Assembly: GCA_900188575.1 (NCBI GenBank)
Contig: FYEU01000303.1
Coordinates: 744,001 to 808,000 of the forward strand
From: Geosmithia putterillii
Lineage: Eukaryota > Ascomycota > Sordariomycetes > Hypocreales > Bionectriaceae
Length of the DNA stretch: 64,000 bases
Direction: 5' to 3'
How positions within the stretch are numbered: position 1 is the stretch's first letter; every line of letters starts with the position of its first letter. Below the pieces are notes generated by a model. That model saw only the letters and a list, made by a program, of their open reading frames with translations. It was not told the origin of the DNA and did no database searches. The position numbers were made by a program, and so were the translations under genes. Shown one piece after another: positions 10,194 to 20,014 of the stretch.

Positions 10194-12077
10194 CTAGTGG
10201 CCGTGGCCGTCGTCCTGCTGAGGCTCGGGATCCAGCTTGATGAGCGTGTCGATCCTCATGATGCTGATGCAGGCCTCGACAGCGCTCTTGAGCTGCCTCA
10301 CCTTGGACAGGCTGGGCTCGAGGACTCCGAGCTTGAGCTCGTCGACAACCTTGCCCTTCATCAGGTCCAGGCCGTAGTTCTTGTAGCCCTTCTTGCGGGC
10401 GAGCGTCTTCTCGTCCTCGCTGCCGTCGCCCTCCTGGATGCGCTGGGAGAGGGCGTGACGGGAGCGCAGCTGGGCTGTCAGCTCGGCGGCGTCCTTGGCC
10501 GCGTTGATGGCGAGCGTCTTGGGGATGACGAGGAGCGACTGGGCAAACTCGCCAATGGCGAGCTGCTCGCGGGAGCCGACGGTGCCGGCAAACTCCTCGA
10601 GGTAGATGTGCAGGGCCGTCTCGACGGCGCCACCGCCGGGGACGATGCTGCCGCTCTCCAGGGTGCGCTTGACAGCGCAGAGCGAGTCGTGCACGGAGCG
10701 CTCCATCTCGTCGAGGGAGAACTCGTTGGGTCCACGGAGGATGATGGACGACGCCGTGTGGGCCTTGGTGCCCTTGATGAGGATGCACTCATCCTCGGAG
10801 ATGGTCTCCTGGACAACCTCGTCGGCATGGCCGAGGTACGAGGGGTCGAAACGCTCGTCACCGTTGAGGTCGGAGAAGGTGCTGAGCAGGGTGGCGCCGG
10901 TGGCCTTGGCGATGCGCCTCAGGTCCTCCTTGCGGCATCGCCTCACGCCCATGGCGCCGCGCTCGATGAACTGCTTGAGGCACATGTCGTCGATGCCCTT
11001 GGTGGTCAGGACCACGTTGGCACCAGCCTTGAACATGAGCTCGATGCGCTCAATCACCATCTCGGACTCGCGAGCGCGGATCTGCTCAAGCTGCTGCGGG
11101 TCGTCGATAGTGACCTGGACGCCCAGCTTCATGCGCTCCTTTTGCAGGTTCATGTCGAGGACGGCAATCTTGGCGTCCTGGACGCGCGTGGGCATGGCCT
11201 GGGAGGCGACGGTGCAGTTGAGAGCGTAGCCCTTGACGAGCACCGACTCGCGGACACTCTTGCCGTGGGCCTTGAGGATGTTGACGGCCTTGACGGGGTA
11301 CTTGGCCTCGTTCTTGTAGTTGACCGACTTGACGGCCTGCATGGCATCAACGACCATGTCGGCAAAGAAGTCGGAGTCGGCGCCAATGATCTTGCTCGAC
11401 ATGGAGGTCTTGGCGATGCTGATGAGCGAGTCGCGGCCCAGGTTGTCGACCTTGATGCTGATGTTCTCGCCGAGGTACTTGATAGCCTCGCGCAGGGCCA
11501 GGCGGTAGCCCGTGATGATGGTCGTGGGGTGTATCCGGTTCTTCATCAGCTCGTTGCCCCTGCGCAGAAGCTCGGCGGCAATGAGGACGACCGACGTGGT
11601 GCCGTCGCCCACCTCCTTATCCTGCTGCTGTGCCAGGTCGACGAGGATCTTGCCGGCGGGGTCGTCGACATCGAGGAGGGAGAGGATCGTGGCGCCATCG
11701 TTTGTTACTGTGACGTCCTATTGCACAAGTCGTGTAAGCTTGGGATCCAAGAGTAGAAACATTTCGTATGAAAAGACGGTTGGTAATAGTGGTGATGTTT
11801 TCACCGACGTCAAGCAAGGGGGGTGGGGTCGGATTGTTTCTTACGCCAATGTCGTCCACCATCATCTTGTCCAGACCGCTGGGGCCGAAGGAGCTCTTGA
11901 CGACATTTGCAATGGCCTGAGTAGCCAGGACTATAAATGCACAGTTAGCTTTCAGACGTGCATGCAGGAATCCACGGCGGGCAACATACCATTCTGGTCA
12001 CGAATGTCGGCCCCCGAAATCTTCTGGCCGCCCAGGAAAAGGGTGCCGTTGCGGGGCTGCTCGAACATGGACGCCAT
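10194..12077 (-). CDS. CCT1: T-complex protein 1 subunit alpha (CCT1/TCP-1)
   Basis: Three exons read leftwards: 12077-11990, 11930-11845, 11717-10194; 565 aa, the usual length for this subunit. CCT alpha is one of eight subunits of the cytosolic group II chaperonin that folds actin, tubulin and other proteins with ATP. The start is MASMFEQPRNGTLFLGGQKI. Exon 2 carries VVKSSFGPSGLDKMMVDDIG, the phosphate-binding loop. Exon 3 begins with DVTVTNDGATIL and GDGTTSVV, the nucleotide-binding and catalytic motifs. The alpha paralogue is indicated by the C-terminal part: RHALSQRIQ, YKNYGLDLMKGKVVDELKLG and IKLDPEPQQDDGHGH. The gene faces the prolyl-tRNA synthetase gene head-to-head across about 1 kb. 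The large open frame on the opposite strand is a codon-bias shadow. Confidence 0.97.
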
Positions 12078-13113
12078 GGCTGCTGTCTGCTCAAGGCTGG
12101 TCAAACAGACGAAAGGCGCGTTGTTCGATCGGTATAGGAGGGGGAGGGGGGGAGGTTGAGTTGGTGAGGGAGGAAGAGGAGCGGTGATGAGGTCTTCCGG
12201 TGGATGGTGGCTATTATTCCCTGCTCTTCTCTTGGGGACTGGAGCTAGCTCTCTCTCTCTATGGCTTCCACACACACACAGTTGCCTGCCTGTGATGTGC
12301 CCCTCGATTTTTTTGGCCCACCGTTTGGAACGGAGCCTCTGATTGTTCCAGCCCCGGCGGTCGCTTTAGACGCTATTCCATATGTGGAGCGGGAGCGGTT
12401 AGAAAAATACAGGGCTCAACATATGTCACCACATCCCACCACGGCACCATTTTATTTCTTCTTTTGGAAATCTCCTATTGTCCTTGGTGAATGAATGCCC
12501 TCGTTCAAGTATTCCACTAAGAACACAAAGACAAAGATGCAATTCATGTACATCAGTACTAAGTATTAGTACCTATCACTATTATTAGTTGTAGGAGACA
12601 GTAAATACCACTACAGCGGCTTGCTACGGCTTTCATATCCCTCCCAACACGCAACTCTTGCCAGGCCTGATTGGCGGTCGCATATCAATGGCACAGACTC
12701 TGGATAAGACCCGCGGATTAGATTGCCTGATTGCCATTGCCCCTCCTTCCCACACTTCCCTCACGGTTAACCGCCGAAGATAGGAGCCAGTCTAGCCATT
12801 GCGCGTTGCGGGGCACTGCGCCCATCTGCCACCACCACCAACTCCAGTTGCCCAATTTCGACTCACCACCACACCACTGGGCCTTTTTTCCTTTTTCTGC
12901 CCCTCTTCTTCTCCCCGCCCACCTCACTTCCTCACTCCCGTTCTATTCTTCTTATTTGAAGCACAAGGTTGCGTCGCCTCTGCTGCTTCTTCTTCTTCTT
13001 CCTCTTCCCTTTCACCCCGCATCGCCTGGCAACTGTGCCCCTCCTCGTCGTCGTCGTTCCCGACCTTTGTCCGAACCACCGAATCCCCCCACCAACGATC
13101 CCAATATATCAAC
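12078..13113. other. Divergent intergenic region between CCT1 and ProRS
   Basis: Probable promoters for two highly expressed housekeeping genes. CT and CA microsatellites lie near 12249-12285. A CT-rich tract from about 12830 to 13110 looks like the 5' leader of the synthetase. No separate gene supported. Confidence 0.55.
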
Positions 13114-14918
13114 ATGGAGGGAGCTGCCGAGGGCTCCAAGGAGCAGTCCAAGAGCGCCCTGAAGAAGGCGGAGAAGCAGGCCAAGATGGCTGCCGACAAG
13201 GCGGCCAAGGCGGCTAAGCAGGCTAGCCTCCCCGTCGTTGGCGGCAAGAAGACGGACGACATCATCGGTATCACCGTCTCTAAGACGGAAAACTTCCCGC
13301 AATGGTACCAGGAGGTGGTTCTCAAGGCCGAGATGGTCGAGTACTACCAGGAGATCTCCGGCTTCTTCGTTCTCCGTCCCCTCAGCATGTACATCTGGTC
13401 CACCATCCGCAAGTGGTTCACCGAGCAGATTGAGGAGATGGGCGTCGACGAGACCAGCTTCCCCATGTTCCTCTCCTCCAAGTCTCTTGAGAAGGAGAAG
13501 GACCACGTCGAGGGCTTTGCTCCTGAGCTCGCCTGGGTCACCAAGGCGTGAGTTGTCCCCGCTCCTTTACTCAACTCCTTTACCTTCCCCCCACCACTTA
13601 CCCCGCCATACCCCAATTTGCGTGCCGTCGCATCAATCGTTCGTGCTGCATATGCTGACGCGTCGCCATTTGCAGTGGAGACAAGGACCTCGAGGTCCCT
13701 GTGGCCATCCGTCCGACCTCCGAGGCTGTCATGTACCCCTACTACTCCAAGTGGATCCGGAGTCACCGCGACCTCCCTCTGCGCCTGAACCAGTGGAACT
13801 CGGTCGTCCGCTGGGAGGCCAAGCAGACAACGCCCTTCCTCCGTACCCGCGAGTTCCTCTGGCAGGAGGGTCACACCGCGCACCTCACTGAGGAGCTGGC
13901 CAGCAAGGAGGTGCTCGAGATCCTCGAGCACTACGCCGGCGTCTACGAGCAGCTGCTCGCCGTCCCTGTCGTGCGCGGCACCAAGACTGAGAATGAGAAG
14001 TTCGCTGGTGGCTACTACACCACCACGGTCGAGGGCTACATTCCCTCCAACGGCCGTGGTATCCAGGGTGCCACCTCTCACTGCCTGGGCCAGAACTTCA
14101 GCAAGATGTTCGACATCACGGTCGAGGACCCTGCCAACAAGGGCTCTCACCTGCACGTGTGGCAGAACTCGTGGGGTCTGTCGACCCGTGTCATTGGTGT
14201 CATGATCATGGTCCACGGTGACGACAAGGGCCTGGTGCTCCCCCCCCGCATCGCCAAGATCCAGAGCGTCATCATCCCTGTCGGCATCAACAAGAGCACC
14301 AGCCCTGAGGACAAGAAGAAGCACGAGGACACGGTCGAGGAGATCCGCGCCACGCTCAAGAAGGCTGGTGTCCGCGTCGAGACGGACCTGCGCGAGGGCT
14401 ACACCCCTCCCTGGAAGTTCAACGACTGGGAGCTCAAGGGTGTTCCCCTGCGCATTGAGTTTGGCCCCAAGGACGCTGCCAACCAGGTCATCAGCTACGC
14501 CCGTCGCGACACGGGTGAGAAGGGCCGCATCCCCATTGCCGAGGTGGCCGCCAAGGTTCCCGAGCTGCTCGAGACGATCCAGAAGGACATGTACACCAAG
14601 GCCGAGAGGTCCTTCACCGAGCACCGCATCCAGATCACTGAGTGGGAGAAGGTCCTCCCCGCGCTCGACAACCGTAACGTCGTCCTCATCCCCTTCTGCC
14701 TCGACGGCAAGTGCGAGGACCGCATCAAGGAGCTCACCACGCGCGCTGAGGATACCTCTGACGTCCCCGAGAACCAGAAGCTCCCCGCCATGGGCATGAA
14801 GTCGCTCTGCATTCCCTTTGACCAGCCCGAGGGCGTCAAGGCCGGCGAGACCGAGTGCCTCAACCCTGAGTGCTCCGGCAAGGCACAGAAGTGGGTCATG
14901 TTCGGCAGGAGCTACTAA
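13114..14918 (+). CDS. Cytosolic prolyl-tRNA synthetase
   Basis: Two exons: 13114-13547 and 13676-14918; 558 aa. It charges tRNA-Pro in the cytosol. The eukaryote/archaeal-type class II core is complete: motif 1 around RPTSEAVMYPYYSKWIRSHR, motif 2 TREFLWQEGHTAH, motif 3 GLSTRVIGVMIMVHGDDKGL. The anticodon-binding domain begins at LPPRIAKIQSVIIPVG. The zinc-type C-terminal domain has Cys in CLDGKCED and CLNPECSG and the ending KWVMFGRSY. Before the core (residues ~1-40) is an Ala/Lys-rich helix (KKAEKQAKMAADKAAKAAKQ). The INS-like/YbaK editing-type domain at the N-terminus of the yeast enzyme (about 690 aa) is not seen. The ATG at 13114 follows a long CT-rich leader; the frame is open upstream, but that stretch is low-complexity and unlikely to be translated. 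Confidence 0.95.
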
Positions 14919-15286
14919 GCGCAATGGCCAAAACGAAAGACAACTAAAAAAAATACCATGAATCTATTCTTCTCTTGTCCTTTTCTTTTACTTGGGTCTC
15001 TTATGTGAGGGTGGGGTGATAGCGGTTGCTGGTTGCATGGCCTAGACTGGTCATTTTTCTGTTTCTAGGTATGTGCGTTTTTAGGTAGTACACAATGAGA
15101 ACAATGGGAGACGACGAAATGACAGTACTGGAAAAACTTAAACAAGTAAAGCAAGGAGAGAGACTGAAATGAAACAACGAATCCATAACTTTTTTCTATG
15201 TGATGATGGCCTGTGTGAGAATCTGGCGCATCTATTATATGTAGGTACCGGCTACTTATTATACTATTGGGAGTGGGTTGGGCGGT
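14919..15286. other. Convergent intergenic region
   Basis: AT-rich 3' untranslated sequence shared by the prolyl-tRNA synthetase and the LYC1-like gene. No gene or notable motif seen. Confidence 0.55.
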
Positions 15287-16426
15287 CTAGCACCAGCTGT
15301 ACTTCTCGCAGGCAATCCAGTCGAGGTTCTCGGGCTTGACGTCACCCTCGCCGAACCACTTGAGGGCGGAGATGCTGCTGACCTGGCGGACGACGTACTT
15401 GGCGCCGAGACCGGGCTGGGCCTCGGCGAGGCGCTGCACCCTCTCGTCGGGGTTCCACGCGGCGACCTTGCCGCAGGACCACTCGGCAGCGTGGGACCTG
15501 GCGGCGGCGAAGAGGGCCTCGAGGGCGGGGGCGAGCTCCTCATCCGAGACGGCGGCGTGGCCCTTGTCGCTCTGGATGACGATGCGCAGGATGTACAGGG
15601 TGTTCTTGTCCGTCTGGGTGGCGGTGCCGGTGTAGCTGGGGGCCCAGAGGATCCAGATGGGGACGCCGCTTCCCGGAACGGTGTAGAGGGCGCCGTGGAC
15701 GTCCGGACGGCGACCGCCGAGGGTGCGCTCGGCGACGTAGCCTGTGCGGTCGAGCCACCAGTTCAGGTGGTCGGTGTCGGGGATGACGGCGAAGCGCGTC
15801 GTCTTGGCCGGGTCGGCGGCCGGCTTGGCAATCTCGGCGCGGACGAGCTTCTCGTCCTCGGCCAGCAGGGCGGGGATGGCATCCCTGCGGATAGGGGTCG
15901 CCGCAGTGCCGGCGGCGGTGGCGGCAGACGATGCGGGGAACTCAAGGTGGTCGCTGCGGTAGGGCTCCCATCCGTTCTGGGCGTAGTACTCCTTGCCAAT
16001 GTCGGAGAAGAGGATGGACAGGAGGGCCTGGTCGGGCTTCTCGGCGTTGTCGCGGGCGAGCGTCTCGGCCAGCTTGGCGGTCAGGATGCGGGCGTACCCG
16101 TTGCGCCGGTGGGCCGGGTCGGTGAAGACGCTGGCGACGCCGTGGCCGATGGCGTCGCGCAGCTTGCCGTCCGGGCTGCGGATCAGGATGCGCTTCTTCA
16201 CCGTCTCGCAGGACGAGAGCACCGGCCGGGAGCCGGGGGCGGCGTCCCCGTCCGTCAGGATCCAGTGCGTCAGCCCGCTGCCCGGGCTGTCAATCTGCGC
16301 GAGCTCGCGGCCGATGTAGTCGTCTAGAGACAGGCCCGGGCCCCATTCCGGGTGCGAGCCCTTCCACACCACGATGCTCTCCTCGGGCGTGGGGTTGGTG
16401 ATGATGAGGTTGGTGGGGGGAGCCAT
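15287..16426 (-). CDS. LYC1-like GNAT acetyltransferase
   Basis: A single exon of 379 codons on the minus strand with a clear ATG (MAPPTNLIITNPTPEE). The middle of the N-terminal half carries a GNAT acetyl-CoA-binding signature: IGHGVASVFTDPAHRRNGYA is the beta4/helix3 region with the R/Q-x-x-G-x-A type loop, and YYAQNGWEPYRSDHLEFP follows. The C-terminal half (WWLDRTGYVAERT to the end) matches the fungal domain found in LYC1, and the ending IACEKYSWC resembles that family's usual tail. LYC1 of Yarrowia acetylates lysine as a first step in its catabolism; whether this paralogue uses lysine or another amine cannot be seen. No targeting signal is evident, so it is presumably cytosolic. Confidence 0.85.
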   Translation of the reverse strand: MAPPTNLIITNPTPEESIVVWKGSHPEWGPGLSLDDYIGRELAQIDSPGSGLTHWILTDGDAAPGSRPVLSSCETVKKRILIRSPDGKLRDAIGHGVASVFTDPAHRRNGYARILTAKLAETLARDNAEKPDQALLSILFSDIGKEYYAQNGWEPYRSDHLEFPASSAATAAGTAATPIRRDAIPALLAEDEKLVRAEIAKPAADPAKTTRFAVIPDTDHLNWWLDRTGYVAERTLGGRRPDVHGALYTVPGSGVPIWILWAPSYTGTATQTDKNTLYILRIVIQSDKGHAAVSDEELAPALEALFAAARSHAAEWSCGKVAAWNPDERVQRLAEAQPGLGAKYVVRQVSSISALKWFGEGDVKPENLDWIACEKYSWC

Positions 16427-17993
16427 GGCTGTGGTTTCAATGCTTGGCGTCTGCGGGGGGGAGGGGTTCTTCGACTCTATGCTCGTTCACTTTGTTGCCC
16501 GCAAATACAGGATAATACACACAGAGATGCGATAGAGAGAGATAGAGAGAGAGAGATACAATGGTAACGAGGCAATTATTTCTTTGTGTGTGCTGCTTGG
16601 GTTTGCTATCGCGTCGCCGTTTATCGCCCTCTCAATTGCCCCGCCCCGTGCCCCGCCTGGAATCCAGTGTAAGTTGATCACGACATCCATGGAAATGACT
16701 AAAAAAACCTCCCAAGCCCTCCCAAGCCGGCCAGACCCGGTGCTGTCATCCCGCGTGGCGTGTTGTTTGATCGATTCCATCGACCTTGATTCCATCGGCT
16801 CCCAGTATTATTCCCGAGTCTTCCAATATTCCATGTCGTCTTCTGGCTTCTTCCCGCTTCTTCTACTCTCTTGCCCCCTCCCTCCCTCTCCTTTGGGGCA
16901 AGGGAAAGATGGCGTTCGGCCCGCGTGTTGAAAATGGGCCATTGCGAGACTCCTGTTATATGGCACGTTGCACTGTGACCGACCGACGACAGGATAGCGG
17001 GTAGTACTCGATGCTACCGCAGTATCCAGCGTATGAGAGGTGCATCCGCCCTTTGTCAAACAGTAATTGCTGCGCGCCCACTGCTGACAGTCGGTCGGCC
17101 GCCCCGAGTCCCCGACATAGTCGCCGTTCTGGTGTGGCTGAGTCTGTACTCATTCGGTCGTTGAGGGTGCGTCATATGCAGCCACGCCTTAAACCCGCAT
17201 GACATCCCTGTGATTCTCAATGATTCCCATCTGCACTCCAAGCCGGCCTGCATAAGGCGGCTACAAGGCTGACAGGCCCATTCTGGCTGCCTGGGACTCC
17301 GACATCTGTGACGCCGAGGTCTGGGACTCTAAGACGGCCACCGTGAGACTTGGCCATGAGATGAGGCTCATGAGGACACCGGGCGCTCGGCGCGCCCACT
17401 GCCAAAAGGAAGCTTCGACGCCGCAGGGCAGTGATCATGACATAGACCATGACTGATCTAGATCTTAGTGCCATGACTCCGTCACGAGGATTCGGCATTG
17501 CCGTCGGGATCTAAGCATTTCGCCCTAGGCACCCGTCCGTTTTCCCTGTTCCGTGGGCGTGTCCGGGGGACTGGAGTCGCTAGACCCTGCATATCCCGGA
17601 ATTCTAGAAGATTGAGTAGTGGTTACATTGAAAGAGCGGACATCATAGGGATGCAGCTGCTGCAGTTGCTGCAGCTGTCCTGCCACTGCATGCATCAATT
17701 GACTAACCTTGGACTAATACTGTTGACCTCATGTATCAGAATGACGACGATGGCTCTCCCCCGGGCCAAGGTATACATATATCATCGACATGGCATGCCC
17801 CGAGGGTTTGGGTCGCCATCCACATCGGACAAGGGTTCGCCAAGGCGGAGATACTGTTTTGCTCACTTCACGCGTATAATTGGCCCAGCCCTACTACCAC
17901 TGAGAGAATCAGACAAAGAATCAGATAATGATGTATGCGCGGTTCTACTTCACTCTCCCCATTTTCTTGCCTCTGGTGTCTTTGCTTGCCTGG
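16427..17993. other. Long intergenic region, divergent
   Basis: GA microsatellite near 16533-16560, pyrimidine-rich blocks near 16830-16910, then unstructured sequence to the Zn2Cys6 gene. The longest frame (17498-18004) has no ATG-associated family features. I see no supportable gene; it probably holds the promoter of the Zn2Cys6 regulator. Confidence 0.45.
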
Positions 17994-19079
17994 ATGTCTC
18001 CTAACATATCGATCATTGAGAATAGGGCGACAGCGGCATTCCCGTTAACAAACCGGCCACGGCCGACGCGAGCCATTGTGAGCAAGGTGCGAACAGGGTG
18101 CATCACTTGTATGTAATAACACTTATACCCTTGAGCGTGGATGATGACATGATTACTGACTAGATATCACAGGCAAGTAAGTCGAAACACATCTATGAAA
18201 TGCACCGCCGCGTCCACACAACGCAGACACTGACGGCCATTTTCCAGGAGGCGCCATGTCAAGTGCGACGAAGCCAAGCCGAGCTGCCAGAGGTGTATCA
18301 AGTGGCGGGGATACTGCGACGGGTATGAGAATTCAAAGGCCAGCGATGGCAAGAAGGGAAGAGGAGAGACGCGACAGTCGACGCCGGTAGACGTCTCGAG
18401 GAAGGATCACCGACAGCACGACAGCACAACACCGATACCAGAGAGCGGTAGCAGAGTCACTGGGAAGCCTTGTGTCAATATAGAAAAAAGTCTCCCCACC
18501 GTGTGCGCTGGGTCAAAGGGCCAACACGAGGCCAGCACAGCAGGCGATGGATTAGAGACGGGGACCTTTGGCCCCAATTTCTGGCAAGTGACGGTTCCCT
18601 TCCTCATGGGTCACAGGGCGTCCGTATGGTATGCCAACCTAGCCATCCATGCGCTCATGGAGGCCAAGTATGGCCAAGACCGGACAGCGGCCTCGTACCG
18701 GCGGGCGCTCAGGTATCACGGTATCGCCTTGAGCCAGCTGCGCAAGGAAGTGACGAATCGCTGCACGCTGCAGTCCGCAACCGTCTGCTGCCTCTTCTTT
18801 GTTATCTTCGACGTCATGAACGGGGATAATGCGGCCGCCCAGGCCCATGCCTCCAGCGGATGCCGGATGATGAGGGAGCTGTGCGCGAGTAGCAATGCCG
18901 TCGACATTGGGGATTTGATGCAGTACGAGCTCCAGAGGGCCCTCCAGTTCGTGGGCGGGCAGGTCGATGACTGGAGTCAGAATGCGTCACTGGTCGAGTC
19001 TTTGAAGTCGGATATTGGAGGATGGCAACCGTGTCAGCAGGAAGGAGCGGAGCCGGAATCGGCCTGGCCTTTGATATGA
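17994..19079 (+). CDS. Zn2Cys6 transcription factor with 4-nt microexon
   Basis: Three exons: 17994-18108, 18173-18176 and 18248-19079; 316 aa. The middle exon is only four bases (GCAA) between two canonical introns (GTATGT...CAG and GTAAGT...CAG, branch TTACTGAC in the first). Only this splicing rebuilds the Gal4-type zinc cluster: CITCKRRHVKC, then DEAKPSCQRC and IKWRGYC, with all six cysteines (36, 39, 46, 53, 56, 63). A basic linker follows, then a helical region (ASVWYANLAIHALMEAKYGQ, VCCLFFVIFDVMNGDNAAAQ) of the fungal regulator type. The protein ends soon after, at roughly 60 percent of the usual 500 or so residues, so it may be naturally short or C-terminally truncated. ATG at 17994 was chosen; a second in-frame ATG at 17928 would add a hydrophobic leader unlikely in a nuclear protein. 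No cluster partner identifies its targets. Confidence 0.8.
18173..18176 (+). other. Predicted 4-nt microexon (GCAA)
   Basis: It is flanked by ...ATATCACAG on the left and GTAAGTCG on the right. Joining T (18108), GCAA and G (18248) gives codons TGC and AAG, i.e. Cys39-Lys40 of the zinc cluster. Skipping it, or retaining either intron, breaks the frame or the Cys-x2-Cys motif. Confidence 0.75.
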
Positions 19080-20014
19080 GGGCTAGGCGTAAGGAGATGC
19101 ATGATGTATTGCATGGCGATAATGACGCGGATGGCACCTCCGCCAAGCTTAATTCAGGCGACAGGACAGGGACATAATCAATGTGGGAAAGGGGAGTTTT
19201 CTATTAGGATAGTCTTTTTTTTGGGAGTACAGGCACAGCAGGGAAGAAGAAGAGGCATCTTGGCTTTCGGTGGTTAGATTTTGAGAAGGCACCGGGGTTT
19301 GAAACTCTTTTGAAATGGGAAGGAGCGAGGGTCGCGAATACCAACCTTAGGAATATGAAGTAACATTACACGTGCACATTTAGAACAGCCTGAGGCTACA
19401 CGTCTCGAGGTCAGTCCCGAATACGTAACGTCGCGAGGCACACTCAAGGTCGAGATCCCGCGCACACTAGATGACTAACTTTGTTTAATTTTGTTTCTAC
19501 CGAAAAGGTAAAAGGTAGTGATAATTAAGCTCCCGTTGCTAGAGATCAATTTTGACTTTGATGTTAACGAGCTTGTCAGAGTGTACAGAATCCTCAGCTT
19601 GGAGGACGAGGTTAGCGACTGGCAGAAACACGATGTCCTGTCTGCACGCCCCCAGACTCGGGCAGCTGCTGTGAAGTGTAGACTGCACTTTGCACTTTGC
19701 ACATTGCACTTTGCACTTTGCACTTCCTCGTCGTGACGCTATTGGTTCGGTGGCTTCATAAAGAGGCGTTGGGAGCCATTGGCCGAGGAGCACTCCTGGC
19801 TGGAGGATCATGCAGTCCTTCATTTAAGGCGCTTCCCCGCTCGAAGACGTCGCTCGCTATCCGTGTCCACGGACAAGACGTTTCTACCTGTCCATTTCTC
19901 GTGTGTACGTACGTGCCTTTGGTCTCTGCGTCGTGATCACCTTTGCTTTATACAGCCTTCCTGCGCTCAGCTACCGCGCACCAGTCTTCCACTCCCACAT
20001 ACATACCAGCGAAA
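19080..20014. other. Intergenic region upstream of the NLR gene
   Basis: No gene supported. Contains a heptamer tandem repeat (19682-19727) and, from about 19740 to 20014, the probable promoter and leader of the NLR-like gene. Frames here have no recognisable product. Confidence 0.5.
19682..19727 (+). repeat. Heptamer tandem repeat (TTTGCAC)n
   Basis: Six units of TTTGCAC-like sequence, one changed to ATTGCAC, about 290 bp before the NLR-like ORF. Unit length is not a multiple of three, so it is not a coding repeat. Confidence 0.8.

Noticed and set aside
10179..11756. 525-codon plus-strand frame opposite CCT1
   Set aside because: It lies entirely antisense to a clear conserved gene and its Leu/Gly/Val/Asp-rich composition is the mirror of GC-biased codons; a shadow.
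13344..14924. 526-codon minus-strand frame opposite prolyl-tRNA synthetase
   Set aside because: Antisense shadow of the synthetase; no family features.
17928..17993. Upstream in-frame ATG for the Zn2Cys6 protein
   Set aside because: It would add a hydrophobic leader unsuited to a nuclear protein; the ATG at 17994 is preferred but not proven.
17498..18004. 168-codon frame upstream of the Zn2Cys6 gene
   Set aside because: No recognisable domain; overlaps the start of the real first exon in another frame.
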